A DNA stretch of 64,000 nt from Pseudomaricurvus hydrocarbonicus (GTDB taxonomy: Bacteria > Pseudomonadota > Gammaproteobacteria > Pseudomonadales > Cellvibrionaceae), in NCBI RefSeq assembly GCF_011602365.1, contig NZ_JAAONZ010000001.1, positions 248,001 through 312,000 of the forward strand, read 5' to 3'. Below, one piece after another: positions 10,111-19,845 of the stretch; position 1 is the first letter of the stretch; each line of letters opens with the position of its first letter. The notes under the pieces are model-generated. The model did no database searches and had not been told where the DNA came from. It worked only from the letters and a program-made list of their open reading frames with translations. Made by a program: the position numbers and the translations under genes.

Positions 10111-10307
10111 GATGGCAAAACACCCACCGCAACATCATTGGGCATAAACGCACCCATGGTTTGCCTGCCCTCCAGGTCGAGAGCCAGACTCAAGCAACGC
10201 TCAACACCTTGGCCAACTGATACCCGGCATTAATAAAACGGCATCTTAACCAATCTGCCAAGTTTAGGCGAATTAGCGGTGAGCAGACGTAGAACAAAAA
10301 GCAGAAC

Positions 10308-10333
10308 GAAAAAAAGGAGCGCTCAAGCACTCC
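10308..10333 (-). terminator. Terminator of the tol-pal-cpoB operon
   Basis: On the minus strand the hairpin GGAGTGC-TTGA-GCGCTCC (10333-10316, one G-U pair) is followed by a run of T (A at 10308-10315 on the plus strand). It lies about 195 nt past the cpoB stop and separates the tol-pal operon from queC. Confidence 0.8.
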
Positions 10334-10526
10334 TTCTTAGGGGTCGACTCTATAGGGTAAGCTTGTGACCGGTGACACTTCAGGCGAGCAGGCACAGCTT
10401 TTACACAGCCATTAACGCAATGTCAGCACAACCCGCACAAGGGACAACAAACCCAAAACCAGCCAGGGGTTAGCAACCCTGTTCAAACGCAACCTGAAGA
10501 AAGCGTTCAGACGCCTTTAAACAAGA

Positions 10527-11393
10527 CTACATTCCTGTCAGGTAATTTTTCGCCAGCCGTGCAGCATTCGAATTAGGGCTGTCCGCAATCACCTGGCTCA
10601 ACAAACTGCGAGCTTTGGTTTTATCACCCAATTGATCATAGACCGTCCCCAGCTTATAGGCCGCATCGGGGGCTTTGGCGTGATCAGGAAAGTCACTTAA
10701 CAACCGACTGAACCAGTCCCTCGCCTGCTCCAACCCACCCTGCTTGAGGTAAATCTCACCCAACCAGTATTGGCTGTTAGGCGCGTAGGTGCCTTGCGGG
10801 AAATCTTGCAGGTATTGGTTAAACGCCGTTGCCGCCTTATCGTAATCTTTCTGGCGCAAAGCCAGATCAATGGCCGACCGGTAACGCTGCAATTCATCCT
10901 GCGACTGAGCACCCGCAGCCCCCGCCGAGGAGCTGGCCATCTTGGGCGACGGCCCTGCAGATTCGGGCTGAGCAGTGGCCGCCTTTCCACCCGCAAGGGC
11001 AGTCAGACGTTTATCCAGACTTAGGTAATCATCCAGACGTTGTTGCTTCAGGCGCTTCAACTCATAAGTCAGCTCTTCAACCAAGCCCCGCAATTCCAGC
11101 ACTTCTTGCTGCAGGGACTGCACCTGAAAATACATCTGAGTCTGAACATCTGTTGCTGCTGCCGGAGCCTGGACAGGAGGAGTTCCTGACGAGGCCTCCT
11201 GATAAGCCACTGCTTGAGCAACAGCCGGCTGAGCAGAAGCCTGAGCTGCTTCAGTCCGAGGAGAAACCAAAAGACGATTGCTGGAGTCCACCACCTGCAC
11301 CTGGGCCGAAGCCAAAGGGACAAAAAACCCAACACACGAAAACACGAAAACCGCAGCCTTAACGGCCGCGGTCCAAGAGAAAAGCTCTTTCAT
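10527..11393 (-). CDS. cpoB: Cell division coordinator CpoB (YbgF)
   Basis: A 288-residue periplasmic protein, last gene of the tol-pal operon. A signal peptide (about residues 1-30, ending in ASA) precedes a coiled coil (about 85-125, QVQSLQQEVLELRGLVEEL) that forms the YbgF trimer, a linker rich in Ala/Ser/Gly, and three TPR-like repeats (about 165-288, RSAIDLALRQKDYDKAA onward). In E. coli CpoB links peptidoglycan synthesis by PBP1B with Tol-driven outer-membrane constriction. It lies 10 nt downstream of pal. The gene after it is queC, beyond a terminator. Confidence 0.95.
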   Translation of the reverse strand: MKELFSWTAAVKAAVFVFSCVGFFVPLASAQVQVVDSSNRLLVSPRTEAAQASAQPAVAQAVAYQEASSGTPPVQAPAAATDVQTQMYFQVQSLQQEVLELRGLVEELTYELKRLKQQRLDDYLSLDKRLTALAGGKAATAQPESAGPSPKMASSSAGAAGAQSQDELQRYRSAIDLALRQKDYDKAATAFNQYLQDFPQGTYAPNSQYWLGEIYLKQGGLEQARDWFSRLLSDFPDHAKAPDAAYKLGTVYDQLGDKTKARSLLSQVIADSPNSNAARLAKNYLTGM

Positions 11394-11403
11394 CGTTCTG
11401 ATA

Positions 11404-11901
11404 TTACTTCAGTTCAACACGACGGTTCTGGCTGTAAGAAGACTCAGAGCTGCCCAATACCGCTGGGTATTCTTCGCCGTAGCTTACAGTTTCAATCAAA
11501 GAACCATCAACACCCTGAAGAACCAGGAAGTCACGTACAGACTTTGCACGACGCTCACCCAGGGCCATGTTGTATTCACGAGTGCCACGCTCATCAGCAT
11601 GACCTTCCAGACGAACACCCTGTGGGGCTGCTTTCAGGTTAGCGGCGTGAGCCGTTAACGCTGCACGGGCATCAGCATTCAGAGTGGATTGATCAAACTC
11701 AAAGTAAAAGACGGTATCCAATACTGGAGCAGGTTCTTGCTCCATAGTGTCCATAGAAGACGTATCGGTTGTGTCAGCGGTGCCTGTCATGGTCGAATCG
11801 GCAGCGGCATCCTGATCAGTGGTAGACGTACTGGAACAGCCGGCCAAGGCCGCCATAACCAGAGCAAGGGTAAGGCTTTGCTTCAATCCTGTGGAAAGCA
11901 T
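11404..11901 (-). CDS. pal: Peptidoglycan-associated lipoprotein
   Basis: A 165-residue outer-membrane lipoprotein that binds peptidoglycan and TolB. The lipobox LAGC lies at residues 19-22, so Cys22 is the acylated N-terminus. A Ser/Thr/Asp-rich linker follows, then an OmpA-like domain with FYFEFDQSTL and the peptidoglycan-binding GHADERGTREYN...LGERRA motif. It lies between tolB (111 nt upstream) and cpoB (10 nt downstream) in the tol-pal operon and completes the outer-membrane half of the system. Confidence 0.97.
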   Translation of the reverse strand: MLSTGLKQSLTLALVMAALAGCSSTSTTDQDAAADSTMTGTADTTDTSSMDTMEQEPAPVLDTVFYFEFDQSTLNADARAALTAHAANLKAAPQGVRLEGHADERGTREYNMALGERRAKSVRDFLVLQGVDGSLIETVSYGEEYPAVLGSSESSYSQNRRVELK

Positions 11902-12012
11902 AATGAACTCCTAGTGGTATAATCGTTTAATCATTAATCTAGTCTTGGCCAAATCTGGATCATATTACAGCATATAACCCGATCTAAATTCCAACAACCT
12001 TATAGCATATTT

Positions 12013-13296
12013 TTAATAATAAGGTGACCAACTTGGCTCCCGAACGTCTCCTTGCTTGGACGGCAGCCTAAATTTTACCCCTGCATCAAGAGACACCGCA
12101 GCAAGTATGCCTTTACCCTGGTACTTTGTCGCATACATCAACATTGCTCCATTAGGTGCGATACTGGGAGACTCGTCCAGTTGAGTCTCCGTCAAGATGC
12201 GAAGATCGCCACTCGCTAAATCTTGAGTGGCAATATGAAACACCCCATTGTAACGATGGACCATCACCAGCGTTTTACCGTCCGGAGAAATCCGCGCCCT
12301 GGCGTTGTAATCACCCTCGAAGGTTAAGCGCTCTATACGGTGACTGGCAAGCGTTACTTGGTAAATTTGGGGCTTCCCCCCCCGATCGGAAGTAAAAATG
12401 AGACCTTTTCCATCTTTCGTCCAGCTCGGCTCGGTATCAATCGCGAAGTGTCGGGTAATACGAGTGAACCGTCCACTGGCAACATCTAACGTGTAAATTT
12501 CGGGATTACCGTCTTTGGACAACACCATCGCCAACTGTTTACCATCAGGTGACCAGGCCGGCGCACCATTCAAACCTCTAAAGTTAGTCAGCTGTTGGCG
12601 CTCACCGGTAGCAAGAACCTGACGAAAAATCGCCGGGCGCCCGGTCTCAAAAGAGACATAAGCAACCTGCTTGCCGTCCGGCGACCAGACTGGAGACATG
12701 ATGGGCTGTTTTGACTCCAGAAGTAAACGCTCACGCATGCCATCAGCATCGGACAGCATCAGACGAAACTTCTCATTGCCGAAGCCTTCGACATAAATCA
12801 TCTTGGTGGAAAAAGCACCGCGTATCCCGGTGACCGCTTCATAGACCGCATCGCTGGTCGCATGCGCCAAGTCCCGCAAGCTGCGACTGCCGCCCTTTAC
12901 GTTACGCTGCAAAACCTTCTTTTGCGACAACACATCAAACAGCTCAAAGTCCAGCGAGTAACCGCCTTCCGGGGTACTGCTTAGCCGACTGATGACCAGG
13001 TATTCCGAGCCAAGCACACTCCAGTCACGAAAAAAAACATCTGCCTCCGTCCGCGGAAAGGATAACATGTCCGATTTGGGAACCGGCCTGAACTGCCCGC
13101 TGCGGCGCAGGTCCGCCTCGACAATATCACTGATATTTTCATTTAATGAAGGGCCCGACCAGGCTACCGGCACCACCGCAATCGGAGTTGGGTTGTCCAT
13201 CCCCTGTGTAATTTCGATGGTCAACTCCGCCTTTGCCAGCGAGGCCATTCCCATAAACCAAGCCAGCACAATGGTAAATCTTGTTGCGCGTATCAT
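12013..13296 (-). CDS. tolB: Tol-Pal system protein TolB
   Basis: A 427-residue periplasmic protein with a signal peptide ending ASLAKA, an N-terminal TolA-interacting domain (about 24-160) and a six-bladed beta-propeller that docks Pal. The blades show the repeated [22 protein letters not shown] and [11 protein letters not shown] motifs. The open frame extends to an ATG at 13314, but the ATG at 13296 begins a normal signal peptide and has AGGGG upstream, so it is preferred. It lies between tolA and pal, transcribed with them. Confidence 0.96.
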   Translation of the reverse strand: MIRATRFTIVLAWFMGMASLAKAELTIEITQGMDNPTPIAVVPVAWSGPSLNENISDIVEADLRRSGQFRPVPKSDMLSFPRTEADVFFRDWSVLGSEYLVISRLSSTPEGGYSLDFELFDVLSQKKVLQRNVKGGSRSLRDLAHATSDAVYEAVTGIRGAFSTKMIYVEGFGNEKFRLMLSDADGMRERLLLESKQPIMSPVWSPDGKQVAYVSFETGRPAIFRQVLATGERQQLTNFRGLNGAPAWSPDGKQLAMVLSKDGNPEIYTLDVASGRFTRITRHFAIDTEPSWTKDGKGLIFTSDRGGKPQIYQVTLASHRIERLTFEGDYNARARISPDGKTLVMVHRYNGVFHIATQDLASGDLRILTETQLDESPSIAPNGAMLMYATKYQGKGILAAVSLDAGVKFRLPSKQGDVREPSWSPYY

Positions 13297-13473
13297 TCTT
13301 TCAACCCCTAACATTAAATAGTAACCCGGTCATGGTGATAAACCCCATGCCTCGCAGGCAAACCCCACCCAACGTTGCAACAGCTTAGCAGCAGAAGCAA
13401 GCGCTCACCACACACCCGCCACTCGATACACAAAGAGGGTCGCAACCGAGCGGCTTACATTCATCAGCTGCGC

Positions 13474-14283
13474 TTACAACCTGAGATCCTGAGGGTTAAA
13501 GACCAGGGTAACCTGGCGGAAGTACCGCTCAAACACGTCGGGTTCAACTTTTTTCAACTCGTCAAAACGGCCGATTTTTTTCACAGCCTGCTCCGCGGCC
13601 CGGTCAAAAGCACTGTTGCCACTACTTTTCACAACGGTCACATTGATCACTTCACCGGTAGGTATAAGCTGTATGGCTAACTCACATTTCATACCGTTGC
13701 GGGCAGAGGGCGGGCGGCTCCAGTTTTGCTCTATCCTTTGTGCCATCAGGGCAACATAACTTTGCGCAGTGACTTCATCTTCCTGAGCGGCCAGTAACGC
13801 TTCCTCTTCCTTAAGGGCATCATTAAACGCGGCTTCTTTCTGGCGCTGCTGCTCCTGCTGTCGTTTGCGCTCCTGCTCCTGACGCTGCTTGGCGAGGCGC
13901 TCTTTGTCGGCCTGCTCCTTGGCTTTTTTCTCTTTTTCTTTTCGAGCCTTTTCTTCTGCCAGCTTCCTCAACCGCTCCCGTTCAGCCTTTTGCTGAGCCA
14001 GGCGCTTTTTTTCAGCCGCTTGCTGCAAGCGTTGCTGCTCTTTACGCTTGGCGGCCATATCCACCACTTTGGGCTTGGGTTTGGGCGCGGCCTGTTGAAC
14101 CGTTTTGGGCTTGATGGTGACCAGAGTGGCCTCCACATAGCGAGGCGTCATTTTTTGTTTTGGCAATTCAGCTGACTCCCAGCCCCACACCACCAGGACG
14201 AGAAGAATCCCGTGCATCAGAACACTGATCACCACAGGCAGGAAATAACTTTTATCCGACATTTTAACCGCAGCAGGCATCAT
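13474..14283 (-). CDS. tolA: Cell envelope protein TolA
   Basis: A 269-residue inner-membrane protein linking the TolQR motor to the outer membrane. One transmembrane helix (about residues 13-33), then a long Lys/Glu/Gln/Ala-rich helical domain II (about 60-165) and a globular C-terminal domain III containing WSRPPSARNGMKCELAIQLIPTGEV. Domain II is shorter than in E. coli. The first codons are TTG ATG ATG; ATG 14283 is used, and an ATG at 14262 (MSDKSYFLP) is also possible. It begins 9 nt after tolR. Confidence 0.94.
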   Translation of the reverse strand: MMPAAVKMSDKSYFLPVVISVLMHGILLVLVVWGWESAELPKQKMTPRYVEATLVTIKPKTVQQAAPKPKPKVVDMAAKRKEQQRLQQAAEKKRLAQQKAERERLRKLAEEKARKEKEKKAKEQADKERLAKQRQEQERKRQQEQQRQKEAAFNDALKEEEALLAAQEDEVTAQSYVALMAQRIEQNWSRPPSARNGMKCELAIQLIPTGEVINVTVVKSSGNSAFDRAAEQAVKKIGRFDELKKVEPDVFERYFRQVTLVFNPQDLRL

Positions 14284-14292
14284 CAATCAGGC

Positions 14293-14718
14293 CTACAACT
14301 CGGGAGGCTCTGTGACCAAGCCAACGGACGGTGCGCCAGCTCCCTGCAAAGCGGTCATCATGGCCACAACTACGCCGTAATCTACCGCCGTGTCACCCCA
14401 CACCAGAACCTGTGTGCCGGGCTTCTGACGCAAGATCTTCGCCACTGTATCGGAAATTTCTTTCAGGGGTTTCGCCTGCTTTTGGTCTTTACCCAAATTA
14501 ATAAAATATTGCCCCTTCGCATCCACCGACACAATCAGCGGCTCTTCCTGCTTATCATCCAATGGCGCAGAGGGTGCTGCAGGCAACTCAACTTTTACGC
14601 CCTGCATTAACAATGGCGCAGTCACCATAAACACAATCAACAATACCAGCATCACGTCAATGTAGGGCACCACATTGATTTCAGCCATGGGTTTTTTCTT
14701 CACCTTGCGACGCAACAT
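14293..14718 (-). CDS. tolR: Tol-Pal system protein TolR
   Basis: A 141-residue ExbD/TolR-family protein with a single N-terminal transmembrane helix. The segment INVVPYIDVMLVLLIVFM contains the membrane aspartate (in YIDVML) used for proton-driven rotation or sliding with TolQ. The periplasmic domain follows. It is the second gene of tolQRAB-pal-cpoB and lies 73 nt after tolQ. Confidence 0.97.
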   Translation of the reverse strand: MLRRKVKKKPMAEINVVPYIDVMLVLLIVFMVTAPLLMQGVKVELPAAPSAPLDDKQEEPLIVSVDAKGQYFINLGKDQKQAKPLKEISDTVAKILRQKPGTQVLVWGDTAVDYGVVVAMMTALQGAGAPSVGLVTEPPEL

Positions 14719-14791
14719 ACCGCTATTCTCTCATCATGCTGTGTATTCAAGTGCTCGTAAACTGCAGTGCTCGCCAAAGCAAGCATCCCAG

Positions 14792-15493
14792 TTAGCGAGA
14801 CCCGGAATCACTGTGAACCTGACGGTGCAGGTACGCCGTAAACTCTTCAGCAAATGTCTCATAGTTATTCACCAGCGATTCTGCATTGGCGGAATAGCGG
14901 TTATAGGCCAAAACAGCAGGAATGGCTGCAAACAGCCCCATGGCCGTAGCCACCAGCGCCTCGGAAATACCCGGTGCAACGGTCGCCAGGGTGGCCTGAT
15001 GCACATTCGCCAGACCCCGGAACGAGTTCATAATCCCCCACACCGTGCCGAACAAACCAATGTAAGGACTGACGGAGGCCACACTTGCCAAAAAGGGCAG
15101 GTTGGCTTCCAGCTTTTCCTCTTCACGAGCCAGGGCAACCCGCATGGCACGCTGAATACCTTCCATCACAACATCCGGATCACTGCGTCCCTGCTGGCGC
15201 TGCCGACTAAACTCCTTAAAGCCTTCCCGAAAGATGTTCTCGACACCGTCAATGGGGTGTGTGCTCGCCCGCTGATTACCGTCACGATAAAGCTGGCCAA
15301 GGTCGCCGCCCGACCAGAATTTCTTTTCGAATTGGTGAAATGAATTCTTAGCCTGGCGCTGGTAATGCCCTCGCTGGAGGATCATCATCCAGGACACCAC
15401 CGAAGCCATAAACAATAGCAACATGACGAGCTGCACCAGCAGGCTGGCATTAATGATCAGACTAATAATGGATAAAGATTCACTCTCGGCCAT
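14792..15493 (-). CDS. tolQ: Tol-Pal system protein TolQ
   Basis: A 233-residue MotA/TolQ/ExbB-family inner-membrane protein with three transmembrane helices (about 13-37, 130-150, 170-195). The conserved GLFGTVWGIM and ATAMGLFAAIPAVLAYN segments of helices two and three are intact. It forms the proton channel with TolR. A TTG at 15514 could extend the frame, but ATG 15493 has AAGGA 10 nt upstream and fits the family length. It opens the tol-pal operon downstream of ybgC across a 319-nt gap. Confidence 0.96.
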   Translation of the reverse strand: MAESESLSIISLIINASLLVQLVMLLLFMASVVSWMMILQRGHYQRQAKNSFHQFEKKFWSGGDLGQLYRDGNQRASTHPIDGVENIFREGFKEFSRQRQQGRSDPDVVMEGIQRAMRVALAREEEKLEANLPFLASVASVSPYIGLFGTVWGIMNSFRGLANVHQATLATVAPGISEALVATAMGLFAAIPAVLAYNRYSANAESLVNNYETFAEEFTAYLHRQVHSDSGSR

Positions 15494-15812
15494 GGCCACA
15501 ATTTCCTTGTTCAATCATCAAGAAGGGAGGTCATACAGGTACGATAATGACTGCGAACACTCGCTGCTTATAATGTCTCTGGTTTGACTTGGTTTGCTCA
15601 GTTTAATTTTTGTCCAGCTTGTTTTTTGCTCAGTTTGAGCGCTTATCCTCTCAAGCAGTCATGCTTGCCATGGACGGACAGACTGGACCAGTGCACAAGA
15701 CCAGCCTGACGCGCACCATCACCGGACAACATGGGTTTGGCTTGGCGCTGCCCCAAAGAGCCGGCAGCGGCATAAGGTCCAGACTTACAAAGGCTCAGTC
15801 ACTTCCGAAAAC
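15494..15812. other. Gene-free stretch between ybgC and tolQ
   Basis: About 320 nt with no credible gene. It presumably carries the tolQ promoter; the minus strand has a TATAAG-like -10 near 15570-15576 without a clear -35. Two 12-bp direct repeats TTTGCTCAGTTT (15593-15604 and 15625-15636, period 32) lie further upstream. Confidence 0.5.
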
Positions 15813-16280
15813 CTAATCGGCGGTCCCCGAAGACTTGAGCACGTCTCGAATCGCCTGAGGAATGGCCGCTGGCTTCATTGTTCCCTGATCCACACACGCC
15901 ACTTTGATGTCGCCGCGGCAAATGGGTTCCCCCTGGCGCTCAATCGTCTGTGAAAAGATCAAATAACTGCGGGCCAACTTACTCATCTGCGCAGTTGCCG
16001 TCAACTCATCATCCAGCAAAGCCGGGCGTAAATATTGAACATTTGCCGAGTGGACCACAAACAATTTACCCTCATCGAGAATCGCCGGCTTTTCAAAGCC
16101 AAAGCTTCGCATCCATTCGGTGCGTGCCCGCTCCATGTATTTCAGATAATTGACGTAGTACACGATACCGCCGGCGTCAGTGTCTTCTATATAAACGCGC
16201 AACGGCAGCTGAAAGAGGGTTCCGGATACTTGAACGTCTGACAATGGAGAATTTGCCTGTGGTACTGGAGAGTGGGTCAT
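15813..16280 (-). CDS. ybgC: Tol-Pal-associated acyl-CoA thioesterase YbgC
   Basis: A 155-residue hot-dog-fold thioesterase. The motif YIEDTDAGGIVYYVNYLKYMERAR (residues from about 30) carries the catalytic Asp of the 4-hydroxybenzoyl-CoA thioesterase/YbgC type. It hydrolyses short acyl-CoAs in vitro and has been linked to phospholipid metabolism at the Tol complex. Position between ruvB and tolQ is the conserved gammaproteobacterial arrangement. Confidence 0.95.
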   Translation of the reverse strand: MTHSPVPQANSPLSDVQVSGTLFQLPLRVYIEDTDAGGIVYYVNYLKYMERARTEWMRSFGFEKPAILDEGKLFVVHSANVQYLRPALLDDELTATAQMSKLARSYLIFSQTIERQGEPICRGDIKVACVDQGTMKPAAIPQAIRDVLKSSGTAD

Positions 16281-16339
16281 AGTTGAATGATCGGCAACGT
16301 AACAGTGAATGATGGTACAAAGTTACATTAGTGTACGAC

Positions 16340-17380
16340 TTATCCTTCGTCCTGAAAACGCTTGGGCAAATCAAACCCAAAATGTTCATAGGCCATCGCC
16401 GTTACCATACGCCCGCGGGGTGTGCGAGCCATATAACCCTGCTGAATCAAATAGGGCTCCAGAACATCCTCAATGGTGTCGCGCTCCTCACTGATCGCAG
16501 CAGCCAGGCTCTCGACCCCAACCGGCCCCCCGGAAAACTTTTCAATCATGGCCAGCAGCAACCGGCGGTCCATGTGATCAAAGCCTCGCTCATCGACGTT
16601 CAACATATTCAGCGCCTGATCCGCAATCGTTTGACCGATTGCCCCATCGCCTTTGACCTGGGCGAAATCCCGCACACGGCGCAACAGGCGATTGGCAATT
16701 CGAGGGGTTCCCCTGGAGCGACGCGCCACCTCAAACGCCCCCTGCTCATCAATCTGCACCCCCATTAACCCCGCTGAACGAGTCACAATATGGGTCAGGT
16801 CAGCGACGTTATAAAACTCCAGACGCTGCACGATGCCAAAGCGGTCTCTCAACGGCGAGGTCAACAAGCCCGCTCGAGTGGTTGCCCCCACCAGCGTAAA
16901 CGGCGGCAGGTCCAACTTGATGGAACGGGCGGCCGGCCCCTCGCCAATCATGATATCCAGCTGATAATCTTCCATCGCGGGATAAAGCACTTCCTCCACG
17001 TTCGGGCTGAGGCGGTGGATTTCATCAATAAACAGCACGTCGCCGGGCTCAAGGTTGGTCATCAGAGCCGCCAGATCACCCGCCTTCTCCAATACCGGGC
17101 CAGAAGTGGTCTTAAGATCAACCTCCATTTCGTTGGCAATGATATTGGCCAGTGTGGTTTTACCCAATCCCGGCGGGCCAAACACCAGAGTATGATCCAG
17201 CGCTTCCGAACGGCCTTTAGCGGCCTGAATGAAGATTTCCATCTGTTCGCGCACGACCGGCTGGCCGACATATTCACTGAGACTTTTGGGGCGCACCGCA
17301 CGATCCTGGACATCCTCCATCACCCGAGGCTCCGCACTGATCACCCGCTCTGTGGCGGCAAACTGGTCTTTTTCAATCAT
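16340..17380 (-). CDS. ruvB: Holliday junction branch migration ATPase RuvB
   Basis: A 346-residue hexameric AAA+ motor that drives branch migration with RuvA. Walker [10 protein letters not shown] is at residues 68-76 and Walker B FIDEIH at 117-122; sensor and arginine-finger regions and the C-terminal winged helix ([18 protein letters not shown]) are present. It lies 121 nt downstream of ruvA; the gap contains a 13-bp tandem array. ybgC follows. Confidence 0.98.
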   Translation of the reverse strand: MIEKDQFAATERVISAEPRVMEDVQDRAVRPKSLSEYVGQPVVREQMEIFIQAAKGRSEALDHTLVFGPPGLGKTTLANIIANEMEVDLKTTSGPVLEKAGDLAALMTNLEPGDVLFIDEIHRLSPNVEEVLYPAMEDYQLDIMIGEGPAARSIKLDLPPFTLVGATTRAGLLTSPLRDRFGIVQRLEFYNVADLTHIVTRSAGLMGVQIDEQGAFEVARRSRGTPRIANRLLRRVRDFAQVKGDGAIGQTIADQALNMLNVDERGFDHMDRRLLLAMIEKFSGGPVGVESLAAAISEERDTIEDVLEPYLIQQGYMARTPRGRMVTAMAYEHFGFDLPKRFQDEG

Positions 17381-17420
17381 TGTCTGGGATCTTCTTTGTC
17401 AATGGATTCTGCCTTGCCTC

Positions 17421-17472
17421 GTCACCTGAACCAGCCACCTGAACCAGTCACCTGAACCCGTCACTGAGAACC
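17421..17472. repeat. 13-bp tandem repeat array between ruvA and ruvB
   Basis: Four head-to-tail 13-bp units: GTCACCTGAACCA (17421-17433), GCCACCTGAACCA (17434-17446), GTCACCTGAACCC (17447-17459) and a degenerate GTCACTGAGAACC (17460-17472). It lies in the untranslated gap inside the ruv operon. Length 13 is not a multiple of three and there is no dyad symmetry. Confidence 0.85.
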
Positions 17473-17501
17473 ATAAAGCCATGGGGATTAAGTCAGAACG
17501 A

Positions 17502-18128
17502 TTAAGCCAGAGACAGGCTTCGCAAGGATAAACGAATTAATTCTTCGCTGCGCGTCACCGTATTGGCCATTAAAACATTTGCCACCATTTTGCTCGCCTC
17601 CACGGGTTTGTACCCCAGAGACACCAGCGCGCTTTCAGCCTCGGACACGATATCGCTGGTGTTGTCGGCCACTGCCGGCTGACTGGCCGCCTCCATGTCG
17701 GCCAGAGGTGAATGTGCCACCTGCCAGGTTTTCAATTTATCGCGCAATTCAATAATCAGTCGCTCGGCTGTTTTCTTACCCACCCCGGGGACTTTCACCA
17801 GAGCGGACACCTTGTCTCCCATGACACAGCTCACCAGCTCATCGGTTTCCATACCCGAGAGGATGGCCAGCGCCATTTTTGGCCCCACACCGCTGACCTT
17901 GATTAACGTCCGAAACAGCTCACGGTCTTTTTTATCGTAAAACCCATATAAAGCCTGTGAGTTTTCACTGACAGCGAAATGAATCGACAAGGTCACCCGA
18001 CCGCCAACTTCCGGCAGCTGATACAGGGTCGTCATAGGCACCAAAACTTCATAGCCTACACCATTCACATCCACCAGAATCTCTGGCGCCTGCTTCTCTA
18101 CAAGCTGTCCCTGGAGACGTCCAATCAT
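17502..18128 (-). CDS. ruvA: Holliday junction DNA helicase subunit RuvA
   Basis: A 208-residue protein that binds four-way junctions as a tetramer. It has an N-terminal OB fold (MIGRLQGQLVEK), two helix-hairpin-helix motifs (ISGVGPKMALAILSG and VPGVGKKTAERLIIELRDK) and a C-terminal domain III that contacts RuvB (SEAESALVSLGYKPVEASK). The ATG at 18128 matches the family start; the GTG two codons upstream is not needed. Second gene of ruvCAB. Confidence 0.97.
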   Translation of the reverse strand: MIGRLQGQLVEKQAPEILVDVNGVGYEVLVPMTTLYQLPEVGGRVTLSIHFAVSENSQALYGFYDKKDRELFRTLIKVSGVGPKMALAILSGMETDELVSCVMGDKVSALVKVPGVGKKTAERLIIELRDKLKTWQVAHSPLADMEAASQPAVADNTSDIVSEAESALVSLGYKPVEASKMVANVLMANTVTRSEELIRLSLRSLSLA

Positions 18129-18271
18129 AATCACCGAGCCCTTCTATCGGCACCCCAGCAGCCACATATCCCGCTGAGGACGCAGTTATTTAAATACCTT
18201 TATAAAGCCGTTATAAACCGATAAAGGCTTCTTCATGGGGGAAACTATTAAACGCTTTACCCTAAAGGGCT

Positions 18272-18790
18272 TTACACCATACGCCCACGACGAAAACTCT
18301 TGGCCGTCGCGATTTTAATAAGGTGTTGCTGACTGTTGGCATGACAGATGGCCACACCCAGTGCGTCTGCGGCATCCTCCTGGGGCTCCGACGGCAATTT
18401 CAGCAGCACTTTCACCATATGCTGCATTTGCCGCTTATCCGCTGCACCATTTCCCACCACAGACTGCTTAATCTTTTTGGCTTCGTATTCTGACACCGCC
18501 AGGTTCTGATTCACTGCCGCCACAATGGCAGCGCCTCGCGCCTGCCCCAACTTAAGCGCCGAGCCGGCACTCTTGGCCATAAACACATGTTCAATGGCCA
18601 TCTCCTGGGGGCAGTATTCTTCAATAATTTCAGTGACCGAATCAAAAATAATTTTCAAACGCTCTGGCAGGCTGAGACTGGGAATTCGAATGACACCACT
18701 GCTGATGTATTCATACTGGGATCCCACGTGATTGATGATACCAAAGCCGGTCTTGATTGAGCCGGGGTCAATCCCCAATATGAGCGCCAT
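18272..18790 (-). CDS. ruvC: Crossover junction endodeoxyribonuclease RuvC
   Basis: A 172-residue Holliday-junction resolvase. The first catalytic aspartate is in LGIDPGS (residue 8), the acidic residue in [10 protein letters not shown] follows near 68, and the [12 protein letters not shown] motif near the C-terminus supplies the last pair. The ATG at 18790 gives the family start [11 protein letters not shown]; a GTG at 18802 would add four residues. It precedes ruvA in ruvCAB. Confidence 0.97.
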   Translation of the reverse strand: MALILGIDPGSIKTGFGIINHVGSQYEYISSGVIRIPSLSLPERLKIIFDSVTEIIEEYCPQEMAIEHVFMAKSAGSALKLGQARGAAIVAAVNQNLAVSEYEAKKIKQSVVGNGAADKRQMQHMVKVLLKLPSEPQEDAADALGVAICHANSQQHLIKIATAKSFRRGRMV

Positions 18791-18958
18791 AGGTGGCCAC
18801 ACCTTAATACTGTTTTTTCATCCAGTGGTTAGTGTGTCGCTAAACCGAAGGGAGGTCAAGAAAGAACTGACCGGAAACGAACGGACTCCGGGCCCGTACG
18901 TCTCCCTGCTATTTACCTGATGCGCAGCAAGGCTATTTCACCTCACTGCGCTTGCCGG

Positions 18959-19693
18959 TCACTCCCCGAACGCCGACTCATCAAACTCAGCATTGGTGTA
19001 CACATTCTGTACATCGTCCAGGTCTTCCAGCGCATCCACCATCGCCATCACTTTTTCTGAGGCTTCAGCGTCCAGCGGCACCTTGACCGACGCTTCCATA
19101 CTGACCTCGGCACTGTCCGGCATGAGCCCTCGTGCCTGCAATCCGTCTTTGACGGCCAGAAAATCTTCAAAAGCCGTGGTCACCAACGCCCCACCGCCGT
19201 CCAACATTTCAACATCTTCAGCACCGACCTCCAGTGCCGCTTCCATCAAGGTGTCTTCATCGATATCCGAAAAGAAGATTTGCCCCTGGCGGGTAAACAG
19301 ATAAGCGACCGAACCATCCGTGCCCAGATTGCCGCCGCGCTTGGTAAAAGCGTGGCGCACATCGGAAACCGTCCGGTTTCGATTGTCGGTCATGCATTCC
19401 ACCAAAATGGCCACACCACCGGGAGCATACCCCTCGTAGGTCAGCTCATCGTAGTTATCGCCATCGGCATTTCCTGCACCGCGGGCAATGGCCTTATCCA
19501 CGGTATCGCGCTTCATGTTAGCGGCCAGAGCTTTGTCCACTGCCGCTCGTAAACGCGGGTTATCCGCGGGGTCAGCCCCACCTTTGGCGGCAACCACCAG
19601 CTCGCGAATCAACTTGGTGAAAATTTTACCGCGCTTGGCATCTTGTGCCGCTTTGCGATGACGAATATTGGCCCACTTACTGTGACCGGCCAT
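18959..19693 (-). CDS. yebC: YebC/PmpR-family regulator
   Basis: A 244-residue member of the YebC/PmpR/TACO1 family. The start [20 protein letters not shown] and the [14 protein letters not shown] segment are diagnostic. Members have been described both as DNA-binding regulators (PmpR) and, more recently, as factors that relieve ribosome stalling; which applies here is unknown. It lies between aspS and ruvC, its usual place, downstream of a terminator-like hairpin at 19731-19775. Confidence 0.95.
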   Translation of the reverse strand: MAGHSKWANIRHRKAAQDAKRGKIFTKLIRELVVAAKGGADPADNPRLRAAVDKALAANMKRDTVDKAIARGAGNADGDNYDELTYEGYAPGGVAILVECMTDNRNRTVSDVRHAFTKRGGNLGTDGSVAYLFTRQGQIFFSDIDEDTLMEAALEVGAEDVEMLDGGGALVTTAFEDFLAVKDGLQARGLMPDSAEVSMEASVKVPLDAEASEKVMAMVDALEDLDDVQNVYTNAEFDESAFGE

Positions 19694-19730
19694 AAAATCC
19701 TCCGGTTGTCTTTATCCGAGACGCTGACAG

Positions 19731-19775
19731 TAAAACGGGAGGCTCAAACGCCTTTCCGCGCCCACAGCCTCCCGT
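19731..19775 (-). terminator. Hairpin between aspS and yebC
   Basis: A perfect 10-bp stem (ACGGGAGGCT at 19735-19744 with AGCCTCCCGT at 19766-19775) with a 21-nt loop is followed on the minus strand by TTTTA. It lies 70 nt past the aspS stop and 38 nt before yebC, so it may end most aspS transcripts or set read-through into yebC-ruvCAB. The T-tract is short. Confidence 0.55.
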
Positions 19776-19845
19776 TCAGTACTTTCTTAAAAGCCGACCC
19801 ATTTGAGCCGGCTTTCTGCATTACTCACGCAATGGTTAACAGCAC

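Larger units (their letters stand above)
10055..10526. other. Gene-free stretch between cpoB and queC
   Basis: About 470 nt with no credible gene on either strand. It holds the cpoB-side terminator at 10308-10333 and a pair of TATCTAGTG direct repeats 20 bp apart (10082-10090, 10102-10110) just upstream of queC. In related genomes this position is occupied by queE; I see no remnant of its CxxxCxxC radical-SAM motif. Confidence 0.6.
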
